This document shows positions 1-11,641 of a DNA stretch of 64,000 nt, in pieces. The stretch spans positions 45,766,309 to 45,830,308 of the forward strand of contig CM070577.1 in the NCBI GenBank assembly GCA_036346355.1. The letters are read 5' to 3'. The position numbers were made by a program, and so were the translations under genes. Numbering within the stretch: the stretch's first letter is position 1; every line of letters starts with the position of its first letter. The DNA is from Rhipidocladum racemiflorum (Eukaryota; Streptophyta; Magnoliopsida; Poales; Poaceae). The notes beneath the pieces are model-generated. The model did not search any database and was not told the origin of the DNA. It was given only the letters and a program-made list of their open reading frames with translations.

Positions 1-490
1 TCCGCGTTGAGATGGAAACCTAGCGGCTTCTCGCTCACAGCTGTTCATAAAAGGCGAGGCAGGAGCAGGCACGACGAGAACCCTCACCACGCTTCACCGT
101 CCGGCGCCCCTCCCGCTTCCGTAAAACCCTAGCCGTGGTGGTGAGGTGCTAGCACACCCCGCACGGTGTTCCTACTGGGACGGTGGATATCGGGTAGAGG
201 CGCCAGCCACGGGACGCCGCCGGACGGGCGAACACTCGGCCGACCACTGGACGAGTCGACCACCCGGCGACCACTTGACGAGGTCACACCGAGATCGGAG
301 ATCACCACTCGGTGCTGCCGATTGGGGAGGTGATCGACTACTTCTCAACGCTGCGTGAATCCGCTCACAGCATCTGCTGTCAAGGGTAACGATCTGTGAT
401 CCTTTACTTGCATGTGCCTTGGGTGTTCTCGGTGAGAAATTTTGATTTTATGTCACAGTAGTCACCGGTAACCCTAGCTTCTTTCAGATC
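1..490. other. Unassigned GC-rich segment, possibly an LTR or leader remnant
   Basis: No convincing gene is visible. There is a TATA-like CATAAAAGG near 47-55, several CCCTAG/CCCTAGC strings, and a 70-codon open frame (146-358) without recognisable domain. The composition changes abruptly at about 491, where sequence shared with the D LTR at 18040 begins. The layout, with a TATA-like box followed by GC-rich leader-like DNA, resembles the 3' part of an LTR (perhaps copia), but the left end is outside the window, so this is inference only. Confidence 0.3.
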
Positions 491-561
491 TTGGTACATG
501 AAACGTTTGAGGTTATAGTCTTGGCTTGAAATGATGCTGAAATTACTATTATTCGTGCTAT

Positions 562-566
562 AGATG
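562..566. repeat. Target-site duplication AGATG (left copy; right copy 2761-2765)
   Basis: AGATG directly precedes the solo LTR and recurs directly after it. The unoccupied relative at 18112-18116 carries a single AGATG. Confidence 0.93.
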
Positions 567-2760
567 TGTAACACCCCGGCATTTAATATACCCGAATGCT
601 ACCAAACATAGACTAAGCAACCTCTAAATACTACAAATACAAGTAAATTACAGCAAAGGCATGAATGCTAAAACCGAATTTCGGCAAAAGATCTCCTTTG
701 TTTTAACAAGAATTGAAGGAACAACAAAAGCATAGCAATATATGGCAATATGAGAGACATCTAAAATAGCAATAATTAAAGGCATGGCAACAATATAAGT
801 CTAATTCCAAGCATTCAATGTCTCCATGAGCCAAACGAACAATAAGACTCTCATAACGCAAAACTAAACCATAAATCAATAAGCATCACACTTAGTTATT
901 ATCAAGACCCAATTGAATGACTTGTGGGAACAAATGAATGAAGCTACGTGTAGAGGTGTGACTATTCCCCTTTCCCTCATGTCAATCTCATGGTACCTAA
1001 AACAACAAGAAAGCACAAGCGTGAGTTCAACACTCAAAGAAGTATATTGCAATGTTACATAATAACTATTACATGTATACAACATCTGACATCATGTCTA
1101 TAATCTAATTCATAATCACATATCATTATCATCATCATTATGTATGCAATGCATGCAATGCTCATGTCTCCTTGGAAACTCATACCGGTATGGTTGAGTA
1201 CACACCGCCGGTGTGCACTCTCCCCTTCCATCCCAAGATGGAGGGTGTTTACTCCTCGCTTCCATACACCGCGTGGATGGAATCACGATGTTGGACTTAC
1301 TCATTGGCTCTCCGAATAGTCATAACTTTCTCATCGACCTTTCCCGACTAGTTATGACTTTCTCACCTTTGCCTCGGCCATGTATCATGCCATGTATGCA
1401 AACATGCCAACATCATAAATAACTTGTACATTAACACATGGCATCATAACATAATAAGCATATTCATCATATCAATGGCAATCATTAAAGCATGGCATGT
1501 GAGCATATCATATATTCAATTTCAATCTCAACCAATCTAGCAAACTTCAACCCGCTACCCATTCCAATACACTTGCCTCAACCACGGGCGACGGATTGGC
1601 GAGAAGTAGAAGGCACTCCCGGGGTCACACCACCTGCACATAGGCACCACACACTCACAATCGTGTCCACAAAACAGTATGAAAACCCTCTCCTACCCCG
1701 ACATCGCAAACTACTCGCAAAATCCAAAAATAGAGGTTCTATCCTGTCGGGACAGCAGCCTTCCAAAAGGCATAACTCGGGCTCTAATACTCCGAATCAA
1801 TTAAACGAGTACATCCTCGCGTAGCTTAGGAAATTTCCTACCTTTTTCTAAGTATACGGAAGGACTGATTCGGACTCTAAAGTGGTTTAATCTACAGAAT
1901 ACCGTGATCTGTTCCAATCACGTCACAGATTTTAATACGTACGGTAAAAAAAGCATAACTTTCAAACGGCTGGGCGGAGTTGGACGTTCTTTATACCCAC
2001 TGAAAGGTATTGAAGTTACCTACAACTTATTCAACAGGCGGCCGACCAAATTCCGACTCTAAATTGGCGAAAACACAAACCCATGTCGACTGCTCATGCT
2101 GCCCGAAACAGAGAACGTGGCAACTTCTAGATTTCATCTAATCTACTCAATTCCAGCACCGCCAATTGATCTAAAAACATGATAATAACCCTTATAACAG
2201 ATCCTAGACCAACCGCAAGGATTTCCATGGCCATACCTTCCCCCGACGCACGAAAACCCAACGAATCTCCTCCCGGTTCGCGCGATCTCCTTCCTCGCTC
2301 CAAATCCACCGGATCTCCTCATCGCAGAGCGCTCCAATGGATAGATCTTCGAGGTGTTGAGGTGGAGAACTCCCCTAGGGATAGCAAGGGAGGTGGAGAG
2401 GTGGTGGAGGGGTGGTGGCGCAATGGGGAGAGGTGATGGGGGGTGCGGCTAGCAGGAGGAGGGTGTGGGGCGGCTAGGGCAAAAAGAGGGGGGTGGGGGC
2501 GCACCAAGCAGTGGTGGGGTGCACCTATGGGAAGGAGGAGGCCCCCAAACAGGACTCCTACTCCTAAATGGACTCAAACTCCTCCCCACCAAGGCCCACG
2601 ACCCTTTCCCTTAGGCCCAAACTCCCCCGGAAAGGCCCAAACTCCCGGAAACGCAAATAAACCTCATACCGTATGGTTTCAACCTCCAATTCCATATTTC
2701 ATAATGTTTTTGACCTCAACATTCACATTATATAAGGCTACAACACTCCGTGGTGTCACA
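567..2760 (-). mobile_element. Solo LTR, B-like family, minus strand
   Basis: It begins TGTAACACCCCGGCATTTAA and ends GTGGTGTCACA, so on the minus strand it runs TGTGACACCAC...GGGGTGTTACA. It is flanked by a perfect 5-bp duplication AGATG (562-566 and 2761-2765). No PBS or PPT adjoins it. Length is 2194 bp, close to the 2.23 kb B LTRs. The empty target site survives in the paralogous D LTR at 18112-18116. Internal marks shared with the family include the CATACCGGTATG palindrome (1181-1192) and the stem-loop at 1198-1218. The usual origin is LTR-LTR recombination that removes the internal region. Confidence 0.93.
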
Positions 2761-2957
2761 AGATGTCCTCTAGTTTGCTATTGTGTTATGATATTAATAT
2801 TGTTGTTTCGAACCATGGAAAAACAAAAGATATGCTACCGAAATTTTTGGTTAAGCATTTAGTGTAGTTGCTATAATTTATCGTTAAATATGTGTTTTGG
2901 TTGCTTCTAGTAACGTTTGGGTGACATTCGCGGCATACTAGGTGCTAGGGTGTTACA

Positions 2958-3517
2958 CAAACTACCTAAACATGCTAATAGGTTGCCGAACTAATTAAAA
3001 AAATTTCAGCAGAACCTTCCCTAATACCTGGACATCCACTCAGCTGACAAAAACACAAGATACAATGTAATGACGACATCAAGTAAGAACAACATAGAGT
3101 CATGGCATAAACCAACCATCATGACCCAAATAAGGATAAGCAACTTAAGCATAAATTCAAGAGAAACAACAACATTCAAGGGTAACCATGGCACCATTTA
3201 AAGGGGAGCTACAAGTACCAACATCATAATTCAGGGATTTAAAACATTAAGACAATATGCCATCATCATCTACTTGCAATCAAACTACTCAAAAGCAAGT
3301 TCCTACCACTTGCAGATAACCAAAAGTGGAGTCATTGCACAAATCTAACTATATTATGATTTTGTGAGTGAAGTGTTATCCCTACTCCCAAAATGCCACT
3401 CTGGAGGTACCTAAAAAAAAAACAACAAACAACAAGCGTGAGTTCATCACTCAGCAAAGTATAAAGTGACAAGGCAAATAGCAAGATAGTTAAATTTGCA
3501 TCCATACAATAAACAAT
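2958..3517 (-). mobile_element. C-family LTR fragment C1, first part
   Basis: Matches the C LTR at 18309-18870 and 49993-50560 nearly base for base, including the block with GTGAGTTCATCACTCAGCAAAG (minus strand: TTTGCTGAGTGATGAACTCA). It is cut at 3517 by the composite element at 3518-11782, and the C sequence resumes at 11783. The first ~65 bp of the full C LTR seen at 49924 are missing here. Confidence 0.85.
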
Positions 3518-5390
3518 TGTGACATTATAGAATCTGAAATTTAAGATTGTGACTTTACGGTGTGGTGTTTTATCGCGTTTTGGGCCGTTTCCGGGGGTTC
3601 GGGCCTTGGGAAACCTAGTTCGGGCCTTGGGGGGATTGGTTGGGCCGACGGTGGAGAGGATCTGGCCCAAGTGGAGGTGGGGGGCTGCCAACCCTTGCTT
3701 GGGCGCCAGCCCTAGGGCACCCCAACCTCTCCCTCTAGCCGCCCCTCCCTCTCCCTCTCCCTCTCCCTCCCCCTCAAGCCGCCACCCCCTTGGGCGCCTT
3801 CCCTCCCCATGCGCCACTCCCTCCCTCTCCTCCACCCCCCTATCCAGCCTAGGAGAGATCTTCACTTCTCCACCCCGCTGTCCTCTCCATTGGGAAGCTC
3901 CGCGACGAGGAGATCCAGCGGATTCTGAGCGAGGAAGGAGATCGGGAGAACCGGGAGGAGAAGATTCGACGTTCGTCGTTCGTCGGGCGAAGGTATGGCT
4001 ATGGGTGATCCTTGGGGATGGACTGGGTGCTGTGCTACAGGATGTTTTGGTGTTTTTATATTGAAAAGTAGTGCTGCAATTAGAGGGAATTGGTGGAAAC
4101 TAGAGATTGCATAGTGTTCTGCTTCGGGCAGATTAGGCACACGATCTAGGGTTTGAGTTTTCGAAATTTTAGATTCGGAATTTGATCGGCCGCCTATTGA
4201 GAAAGTTGTAGATAAATTCAATAAATTTAATTGGACACCAAGAAAGTCAAATTCTGCCCAGCCATTTGAAAGTTATGATTGTTTTACCGAACGTGTTCAA
4301 ATATGTGACGTGATTGGGACAGATCGGGTTGATCTGTAGATTAGGCAATTTTAGAGGCCGAATCAGCTTTTCCCAATACTTAGAGAAAGCTAGGAAATTT
4401 CCTAAGATTCACGATAATGTACTCGTTTACTTAATTTGGAGAACTAGAACTCAAGTTATGCTAGTTTGAAGTCTGCTGTCCGGGGGACAGATTCTCTGTT
4501 TTTCGGCTTTGGGAGTAGTTTGCGAAGTCGGGGTAGATGAGCGATTGTGTACTGCTTTGTGGGCATGGTTTGAGTGTGTGGTATCTATGTGCAGGTGGTG
4601 TGACCCCAGGAGTGCCCTCATCCTCTCGCCAATCCATCGCCCGCGGTTAAGGCAAATGTATTGGAATGGGTAGCGTGTTGTATGTTGCTAGTCTTGAATA
4701 GATGCAAATTGTTTTCATGATATGCTATCTTGCCATGATTAGTGTTTGTCCATGATATGATGAAAATGGTATGTTATGATGCTATTCAATGACTAGTTGT
4801 TTATGTTTATGGCATATGTTGCATACATGGCATGAAAACTGGCCCGGTCGGTGAGGAAGTCATAACTAACCCGGTAAGGTCGGTGAGAAAGTTATGACTA
4901 ATCCGAAGCACCATTAAGGAAGTCCTACCTCGTGATTCCATTCACGGTGGTGAATGGAAGCGAGGAGTAGGCACCCTCCATCTATGGGATGGGAGGGGAA
5001 AGAAGGTGCACGCCGACGGGTGTGCACTCCATAATACCGATATGTGCTTCAAGGAGACATGTGCATTGCATTGCATTCATGATGATGGTGATGAGATGTA
5101 TATGATGATATTTGTACCTGATTACGATGCTAAGCATGATGTATTGCGATGTTAACATTGAACTATTCTTTATGCTCCATTGCAATATATTTGCTGAGTG
5201 ATGAACTCACGCTTGTGTTTTATGTTGTTTTTAGGTACCATGAAACCGGCATGCGGGAAAGGGCATTAGCCACACTTCTATACGTAGTTTCACACTTAAT
5301 AGACAATTTAATCATTTGGAGTCATGATAATAAGAATAGTGCCATTAAACTTGGTGTGTGGTTTGGTTTCGAGCTTAAGTTCATCGTATG
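3518..5390 (+). mobile_element. A element: LTR 1, lacking its 3' end
   Basis: Starts TGTGACATTATAG, distinct in its first ~60 bp from the LTRs at 5391 and 8756 but alike afterwards. It carries the family landmarks: G-rich GGGCC repeats, a CT-rich tract (3744-3775), a GTATGG donor-like site at 3993, acceptor-like TATGTGCAG ending 4594, the paired 31-bp boxes (4843-4905), a stem-loop at 5006-5027, and TTTTTAG before GTACC at 5235. It stops at 5390, where another LTR start abuts. Confidence 0.82.
3744..3775. repeat. CCCTCT-type short tandem repeat in LTR 1
   Basis: An imperfect CTCCCT array in the pyrimidine-rich part of the LTR. Other family LTRs are C-rich here but lack this expansion. Confidence 0.7.
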
Positions 5391-5640
5391 TGTGACACTA
5401 CGGAATGACGTTTTGAGTCATTTTCGATGTCGGTACTAAGGTTCGACTTTGGTGTCATGTTTTTGGGCCTTTTCCGTGAGTTTGGGCTTTCCGGGGGAGA
5501 ATTTGGGCTTCCGGGGGAGTTTGGGCCTTGGGGGGCTAATTTGGGCCGAAGGTGGGGGAGTTTTAGGCCCGTGTGGGGGGGGTTGGGCAGCAAGCCTGCT
5601 GCCCCCTGCCCATGCGCCCCACCCCCCTCCCTCAAACCCT
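5391..5640 (+). mobile_element. A element: 5' end of LTR 2
   Basis: Begins TGTGACACTACGGAATGACG, almost identical to the first ~245 bp of the LTR at 8756, so these two are probably the pair of one element. At about 5636-5640 it jumps directly into sequence that belongs ~700 bp upstream of a PPT (compare 15290 and 44560). That is a deletion of most of the LTR and internal region. Confidence 0.78.
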
Positions 5641-5910
5641 CAATTTGGGTTCATGGTTTATGGTTGAGCTCACCCAATGCAAATCTTCTTGGAGATTTGG
5701 GTCTTTGATGTGTTCCACGGTAGGGTTGATTAAATTATTAGTGGACCTCATGGTGGTTGCTAGTAATTGCTTTTCCTTTTTGAAGTGTATGGAATCTTTT
5801 TGTCGCTGGGCTATCAGCGAGTTGTGTCAACCGAGGTGGAATGTTCGGTTGTTATTATTGTGCGGGTTTTAAGGACCCTGGTTATAAAGTATGTTTTTCC
5901 TTTCGGTGGT
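5641..5910 (+). mobile_element. 3' internal (noncoding) segment, first part
   Basis: Matches the 3' internal region of D (15300-15510) and B (44540-44815): GTTCC..GGTAGGGTTGATTA and GCTTTTCCTTTTTGAAGTGTAT are shared. No coding capacity is seen. It is interrupted by the solo LTR at 5911-8108 and resumes at 8109. Confidence 0.75.
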
Positions 5911-8108
5911 TGTGACACTACGGAATGGTGTGACATTATTTAATATGAATTTTAAGGTCAAAAAATTTATGAAATATGGTATTGGAGGTTAAAACCATAT
6001 GGTAGGAGGTTTAATAGCGTTTTCGGGCCGTTTCCGGGAGTTTGGGCCTTCCCGGGGAGTTTTGGGCCTAGGGGAAAGGGTCGTGGGCTTTGGTGGGATG
6101 GAGTTTGAGTCCATTTAGGACTAGGAAACCAGGTTGGGGCTAGTAAAAGGGGCTCCCCTACCCCTTGTGCGCCCACCCCCCCTTGGTGCGCCCACAAGTC
6201 TCTCCCCCCCCAGCCCTAGCCGCCCTCACCTTCCCCCCTTGGCCGTGCGCCCCCTCTCCCTTGCCCCCAATGCTCCCCACCTCTCCACCACCTATCCTCC
6301 ACCCCCTTGCTGCCCTAGGGTAGCCTCCCCACCCCTGCACCTCGGAGATCCATCCATTGGAGCGAGGAGCGAGGAGCGAGGGGCGAGGAGATCTATTGGA
6401 TTTTCGTGCGTCGGGTGAAGGTATGGCCATGAGACTCCTTGGGGTTGGGCTAGGTACTGTTCTAAGGGTGTTTATCAAGTTTTTAGATCAATTGGTGGTG
6501 TTAGAATTGAGTAGATTGGATTAGATCTAGAAGTTGCCACGTTCTCTGTTTCGGGCAACATGAGCAGTCGACCTAGGGTTTGGTTTTTCGCCAATTTAGA
6601 GTCGGAATTTGGTCGTACGGATGTTGAAGACGTTGTAGGTAATTTCAATACCTTTCAGTGGGTATAAAGAACTTTAAATTCCGCCCAGCCGTTTGAAAGT
6701 TATGAACGTTTTACCAAACGTATTAAAATCTGTGACGTGATTGGAACAGATCACTGTATTTTGTAGATTAAACAACTTTAGAGTCCGAATCAGTCTTTCC
6801 CTATACTTAGAAAAAGTTGGGAAATTTCCTAAGCTACGCGAGGATGTACTCATTTAATTCATTCGGAGTCCCAGAACTCAAGTTATGCCTTTTGGAAAGC
6901 TGCTGTCCCGACGGGACAGAACCTCTATTTTCGGGTTTTGCGAGTAGTTGGCAATGTCGGGGTAGATGAGGGTTTGCCTACTGTTTTGTGGAAATGATTG
7001 TGAGTGTGTGGTACCTATGTGCAGGTGGTGCGACCCCGGGAGTGCCTTCTACTTCCCACCAATCCGTTGCTTGTGGTCGAGGCAAGTGTATTGTAATGGA
7101 TAGCGGTTTGTAGGGTGCTTGTTGAGAATAGATGAAATTGGATATATGATATGATCACATGCCATGCTTTAATGATTGACAATGATATGATGAATATGCT
7201 TACTATGTTATGATGCCATGTGTTAATGTAAAAGTGATTTATGATGTTGGCATATTTGCATACATGACATGGCATGATACATGGCCCAGGCGGTGAGAAA
7301 GTCATAACTAATCCGGGGAAGGTCGGTGAGAAAGTTATGACTATTCCGGAAAGCCAATGAGTAAGTCCTACATCGTGATTCCATTCACCGCGGTGAACGA
7401 AAGCGAGGAGTAGGCACCCTCCATCTTCGGGATGGAAGGGGGGAGAGGGTGCACACCGACCGGTGTGTACTCAACCATACCGGTATGAGTTTCCAAGGAT
7501 ACATGAGCATCGCATTGCATTGCATACATAATGATGATGAAAAGGATATGTGATCATGAATGAGATGATACATGATGTGAGTTGTTGAAGCCACGTAATT
7601 GTTTATGTTTGTACCATTGCAATATACTTGCTGAGTGATGAACTCACGCTTGTGTTTATGTTGTTTTCTTTTAGGTACCATGAATCCGACATGCGGGAAA
7701 GGGAGCTAGTCACACGTCATCACTTAGCATCACACATTTAAACAATGACATGTTCCTTCCCTTATGGTTATGGTTAATTCATTGAGCTAAACTGTGGTTT
7801 TGTTGATTCGTTGGTCGTTATGAGTAAATGATTAGTCCATATTTGTCATGTGATGGATAGAATTTATATCCTTAGTGGTATGGTGGCTGTTTTTCCGTTT
7901 AATCATGTTATTGCTTTCGTTCATTATGCTATATTGACATGTTATTATTGTTGTTGCTTCAATTCGTGTTAAAACAAAGGAGATGCTGCCGAAATCTTGG
8001 TTTTTAGCATGTGCGCCTTTGCTGTAATTTATGTTTAATTGTGGTATTTAGATGTTGTTTAGTCTATGTTTGGTAGCATTCAGGCATATTAAATGCCGGG
8101 GTGTTACA
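5911..8108 (+). mobile_element. Solo LTR, B family, TSD GTGGT
   Basis: Starts TGTGACACTACGGAATGGTG and ends GCCGGGGTGTTACA, 2198 bp, with no PBS or PPT alongside. A perfect 5-bp GTGGT flanks it (5906-5910 and 8109-8113). The corresponding unoccupied position is visible in the D internal region at about 15512. It has the intact palindromes CTGTCCCG-A-CGGGACAG (6902-6918) and CATACCGGTATG (7476-7487) and a stem-loop at 7449-7470. Confidence 0.93.
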
Positions 8109-8755
8109 GTGGTAATGGTGGGTATTGGTCTTTTTTATAAAAGAACAATCTTTTCAAGGTCTCAACGCTGATTGTTTCAGCAGTTGGTAGTCTTGGAGTG
8201 TTGTGTCTCACTTGGTTCGCGTCGCCTTGAATACAACGAACCACAGTAGAGAGATTGAGGCATGAAAACACTTTTGTGCGTGGGAGCTGAAGAGGGTTCT
8301 AGAGGTTGGAGCCGTGTTCTTCTGGAGAGTAGCATTGGTTAAAAGGGATCAGGCACTTTATTGCCAAGAAATGTATCGAATGAGGAGTGTGAGACTATTT
8401 TCTTGCGTGGTTTGTTTGGGAGCTTATCCTATTGGTTGGGTCGTTCTGAGACCTTGTGTGAGTGCTTTGTGTTGTAATGTTGAGTAAAGTTCTTGCAAGT
8501 TTTGAATTGAGTTATCGTTAGAGCCGTTGGTCTTCGAACCTAAGCGTCTTGTCATCGAGTATCGATCAGTGTGATTCCAGTGGTTTTAATTAGTAAGAGA
8601 AGTGACTTGGGAGTTTGAAGCCTCGTGTGCACGAACGATACCCTGAGCTTTTTGCCTCAGGTATGAAATGTGAAACCTAGCTATCTTTTGTTTTGTTTGG
8701 TTGCGTAGTGGTGTGTCACGGATTCAAGGTCGAATCCTGTTTAAGGGGGGGAGAA
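8109..8755 (+). mobile_element. 3' internal (noncoding) segment, second part, with PPT
   Basis: Continues 5641-5910 after the solo LTR. It carries the family block with GGCACTTTATTGCC (8349) and ends in the polypurine tract at 8743-8755 directly against the next LTR. Paralogous to 15517-16163. Confidence 0.8.
8743..8755 (+). other. Polypurine tract of A element
   Basis: AAGGGGGGGAGAA, directly before TGTGACAC. This is the standard plus-strand priming site position for an LTR element. Confidence 0.85.
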
Positions 8756-10992
8756 TGTGACACTACGGAATGACGTTTTGAGTCATTTTCGATGTCGGCA
8801 CTAAGGTTCGACTTTGGTGTAATGTTTTTGGGCCTTTTCCGTGAGTTTGGGCTTTCCGGGGGAGAATTTGGGCTTCCGGGGGAGTTTGGGCCTTGGGGGG
8901 CTAATTTGGGCTGAATGTGGGGGAGTTTTAGGCCCGTGGGGGGTTTGGGGGCAGCAAGCCTGCTGCCCCCTGCCCATGCACCCCACCCCCCTCCCTCAAA
9001 CCCTAGCCGCCTCCCCCTAGTGTCCATGCGCCCTCCCCTCACCCCCCTAGCCGCCACCTCTTCCCCTCCCCTTCTCCCTTGCGCCATCACCTTCCCCTGC
9101 CCTCTCCACCTCCCTTGCTACCCTAGGGGAGCTCCCCACTGTGCCACCTCGCTGTCCCCTCCATCGGGAAGCCCCGCGACGAGGAGATCCGGCGGTTCCA
9201 GCGCAAGGAGGACGATCGGGGAGCCCGGGAGGAAGGATTTCGGCGTTAGTCATTCGTCGGGAAGAGGTATGGAATGGGTGATCCTTGGGGATGGTCTAGG
9301 TGCTATTCTAGAGGTTGATTTCATGTTTTTAAATCAAGGGGTGGTGCTGTGATTGGGTAGATTGGATGAAAACTAGAGTTTGCCACGTTCTCTGTTTCGG
9401 GCAGATTGTGCAGTCGACCTAGGGTTTGCGTTTTCGCAACCTTCGAATCGGAACTTGGTTGGCCACCTGTTGAGAAAGTTGTAGGTAACTTCAATACCTT
9501 TCAGTGGACATAAAGAACGTCCAATTCCGCCCAGCCGTTTGAAAGTTTTGCTCGATTTACCGAACGTGTTCAAATCTGTGATGTAGCTGGGACAGAACGT
9601 AGTGTTTTGTAGATTAAACAACTTTAGATTCCGAATGAGATTTTCCCAATACTTACAAAAAGTTAGGAAATTTCCTAAGCTTCGCGATGATGTACTTGTT
9701 TAATCGATTCGGAGTACAAGAACTAAAGTTATGATAGTTCGAAGTCTGCTGTCCGGGAGGGACAGATTCTCTGTTTTTAGGTTTTAGGAGAAGTTTGTGA
9801 AGTCGGGGTAGACGAGCTTTTGTGTAATATTTTGTGGGCACGTTTTGAGTGTGTGATATGTTTGTGCAGGTGGTGTGACCCCGTGAGTGCCCTCAACCTC
9901 TCGCCAATCCGTCGCCTGAGGTTAAGGCAAGTGTATTGTAATGGGTAGTGTAATGTACGTTGCTAATTGTGAATAGATGCAAATTTGCTTACATGTTATG
10001 ATATCTTGCCATGATTTGTGCTTGCCAATGTTATGATGAATATGGACTACTATGATGCTATGCCATGTTTAGTTCAGTTTGATGCAAGTTGTTTATGTTT
10101 ATGGCATATGTTGCATACATGGCATGAAAGCTGGCCCGGTCGGTGAGAACGTCATAACTAGTCCGATAAGGTCAGTGAGAAAGTTATGACTAATCCGGAG
10201 CGCCATGGTTGTAAGATCTACCTCGTGATTCCACCCACGTGGTGAGTGGAAGCGATGCGTAGGCACCCTTCATCTACGGGATGGAAGGGGGAAGAGGGTG
10301 CACGGCGACGGGTGTGCACTCAGCAATACCGGTATATGCTTCCAGGAGACATGTGCATTGCATTGCATTGCATACATGATGATGATAATGAGTAGTGAAC
10401 AATGTGCTTGTCATGGCTATGATGTTGTAGATGAGATTATGATTTGATCATGATATTAAAGTTTGGTATGTATTGTTGTTGGCCTTGATTTATCCTTTAT
10501 GATCCATTGCAATATGCTTGCTGAGTGATGAACTCACGCTTGTGTTTTATGTTATTTTTAGGTACCATGAAACCGGCATGTGGAAAGGGGCATTAGCTAC
10601 ACTTCTTCACGTAGCTCCACAGCTATAGGCACATTTATCAATTTGAGTCATTGTCATAATAATAGTGCCATGAAACTTGGTGTATGGATTAAATTGTGCG
10701 CATGTGTTCCTTATTTGCTTCGTTATAGTTTATGGAGTGGTTGGATTTGGTATTATTGTCTTATGTTGATGCTATATCCATTTATATTGCTGCTTTATAT
10801 GTCTTATATTATGATATTAATTGCCTTGTTATTTCTATTGCTTCAAATCATGATAAAACAAAGGAGATGCTGCCAAAATTTTCGGTTTTTGCATTTGCTC
10901 CTTTGCTGTAATTTATCTTAAATTGTGGTATTTAATTGTTGCTTAGTCTATGTTTGGTAGCATTCAGGCATACTAGATGCCGGGGTGTTACA
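8756..10992 (+). mobile_element. A element: complete LTR 3 shared by two elements
   Basis: TGTGACACTACGGAATGACG to GCCGGGGTGTTACA, 2237 bp. It has a PPT at its left edge and a PBS at its right edge, so it is both the 3' LTR of one element and the 5' LTR of the next. Family landmarks are present: GTATGG donor-like site (~9267), acceptor-like TTTGTGCAG, stem-loop with one weakened pair at 10298-10319, and ATTTTTAG before GTACC (~10562). Confidence 0.88.
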
Positions 10993-11641
10993 GTTGGTAT
11001 CAGAGCGGGCTGTAGGTCCTTGGAACATGTATTCTAGTGAAATACAATAGGGTCAACTAAAATTTTGATTTGGAATAACCTAGAAACATGGCTTAGGTTG
11101 TACTTAAAACTTTGTCTTAGGATAGCAACATTAAAACTTGTGTAAGTGGAATAACTAATTTAAAATTTGACACACATGGATGCACAGTAGGAAAGGGTAT
11201 GGGTATCGTTGCTTTACGCTTAAATGTTATATTTAAGCCTTGATGTTGAATGCTTTACGTGATAATGTATGTTGCTACGTTATTGAGACAATTGAGTGGA
11301 TTGTTCTTGTTATTGTGATAAAGTGGGGTTGACGGTTTGGCCAGCTAGCGCCATCACCAAAGAATTATTAACCCCTGTAGGAGAAGAGTGCTTACCCTTT
11401 CTGTCGTAGATCGGGTAGTTGACTGGAGTCAAATAGAAGAGATTGGTGGTGGATTCCTTCGGATGTTCTTTATCGTTCTGTGGTCGGTCTTGGTTGGTTT
11501 TCTTTGTTTTAGTTGATTGAGACCAAAAGAAAAGTGGTTGGTATTGGATTTCCGCGGATTGTTCCGTATGCAGTGTGTCGTTTTGTCTTCCTTGATTGAA
11601 GACAAAGAAGAAGAGTCTAGTGTTGCGCTTCTTTTGGTCGC
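10993..11641 (+). mobile_element. 5' internal (noncoding) segment of A element
   Basis: Paralogous to the B internal start at 41168: the GGGCTGTAGGTCCTTGGAA block, the ACACATGGATGCACAGTAGG block and the stretch around GTCTTCCTTGATTGAAGAC are shared. It breaks off at about 11641, just after GGTCGCC, and is fused to an LTR 3' end. Confidence 0.8.
10995..11006 (+). other. Primer-binding site, initiator-Met tRNA type
   Basis: TGGTATCAGAGC, two bases after the LTR end. This is the standard plant LTR element PBS complementary to the 3' end of initiator-Met tRNA. Confidence 0.92.

Larger units (their letters stand above)
491..2957 (+). mobile_element. 3' tail of a D-family LTR, interrupted by a solo LTR
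   Basis: Bases 491-566 and 2766-2957 together match the last ~270 bp of the D LTR at 18040-18308, including the end GGGTGTTACA at 2957. The 5' part of this LTR is missing. The tail is split by the solo LTR at 567-2760. Immediately after it, at 2958, minus-strand C LTR sequence starts, exactly as it does after the D LTR at 18308. The same junction therefore occurs twice in the window. Confidence 0.8.

Noticed and set aside
146..358. 70-codon ORF as first exon of a host gene
   Set aside because: No splice donor or homology is recognised, and sequence on both sides looks like repeat remnants.
10995..11006. TGGTATCAGAGC stretches as tRNA gene fragments
   Set aside because: Only the 12-nt primer complement is present, always beside an LTR end; there is no tRNA cloverleaf.
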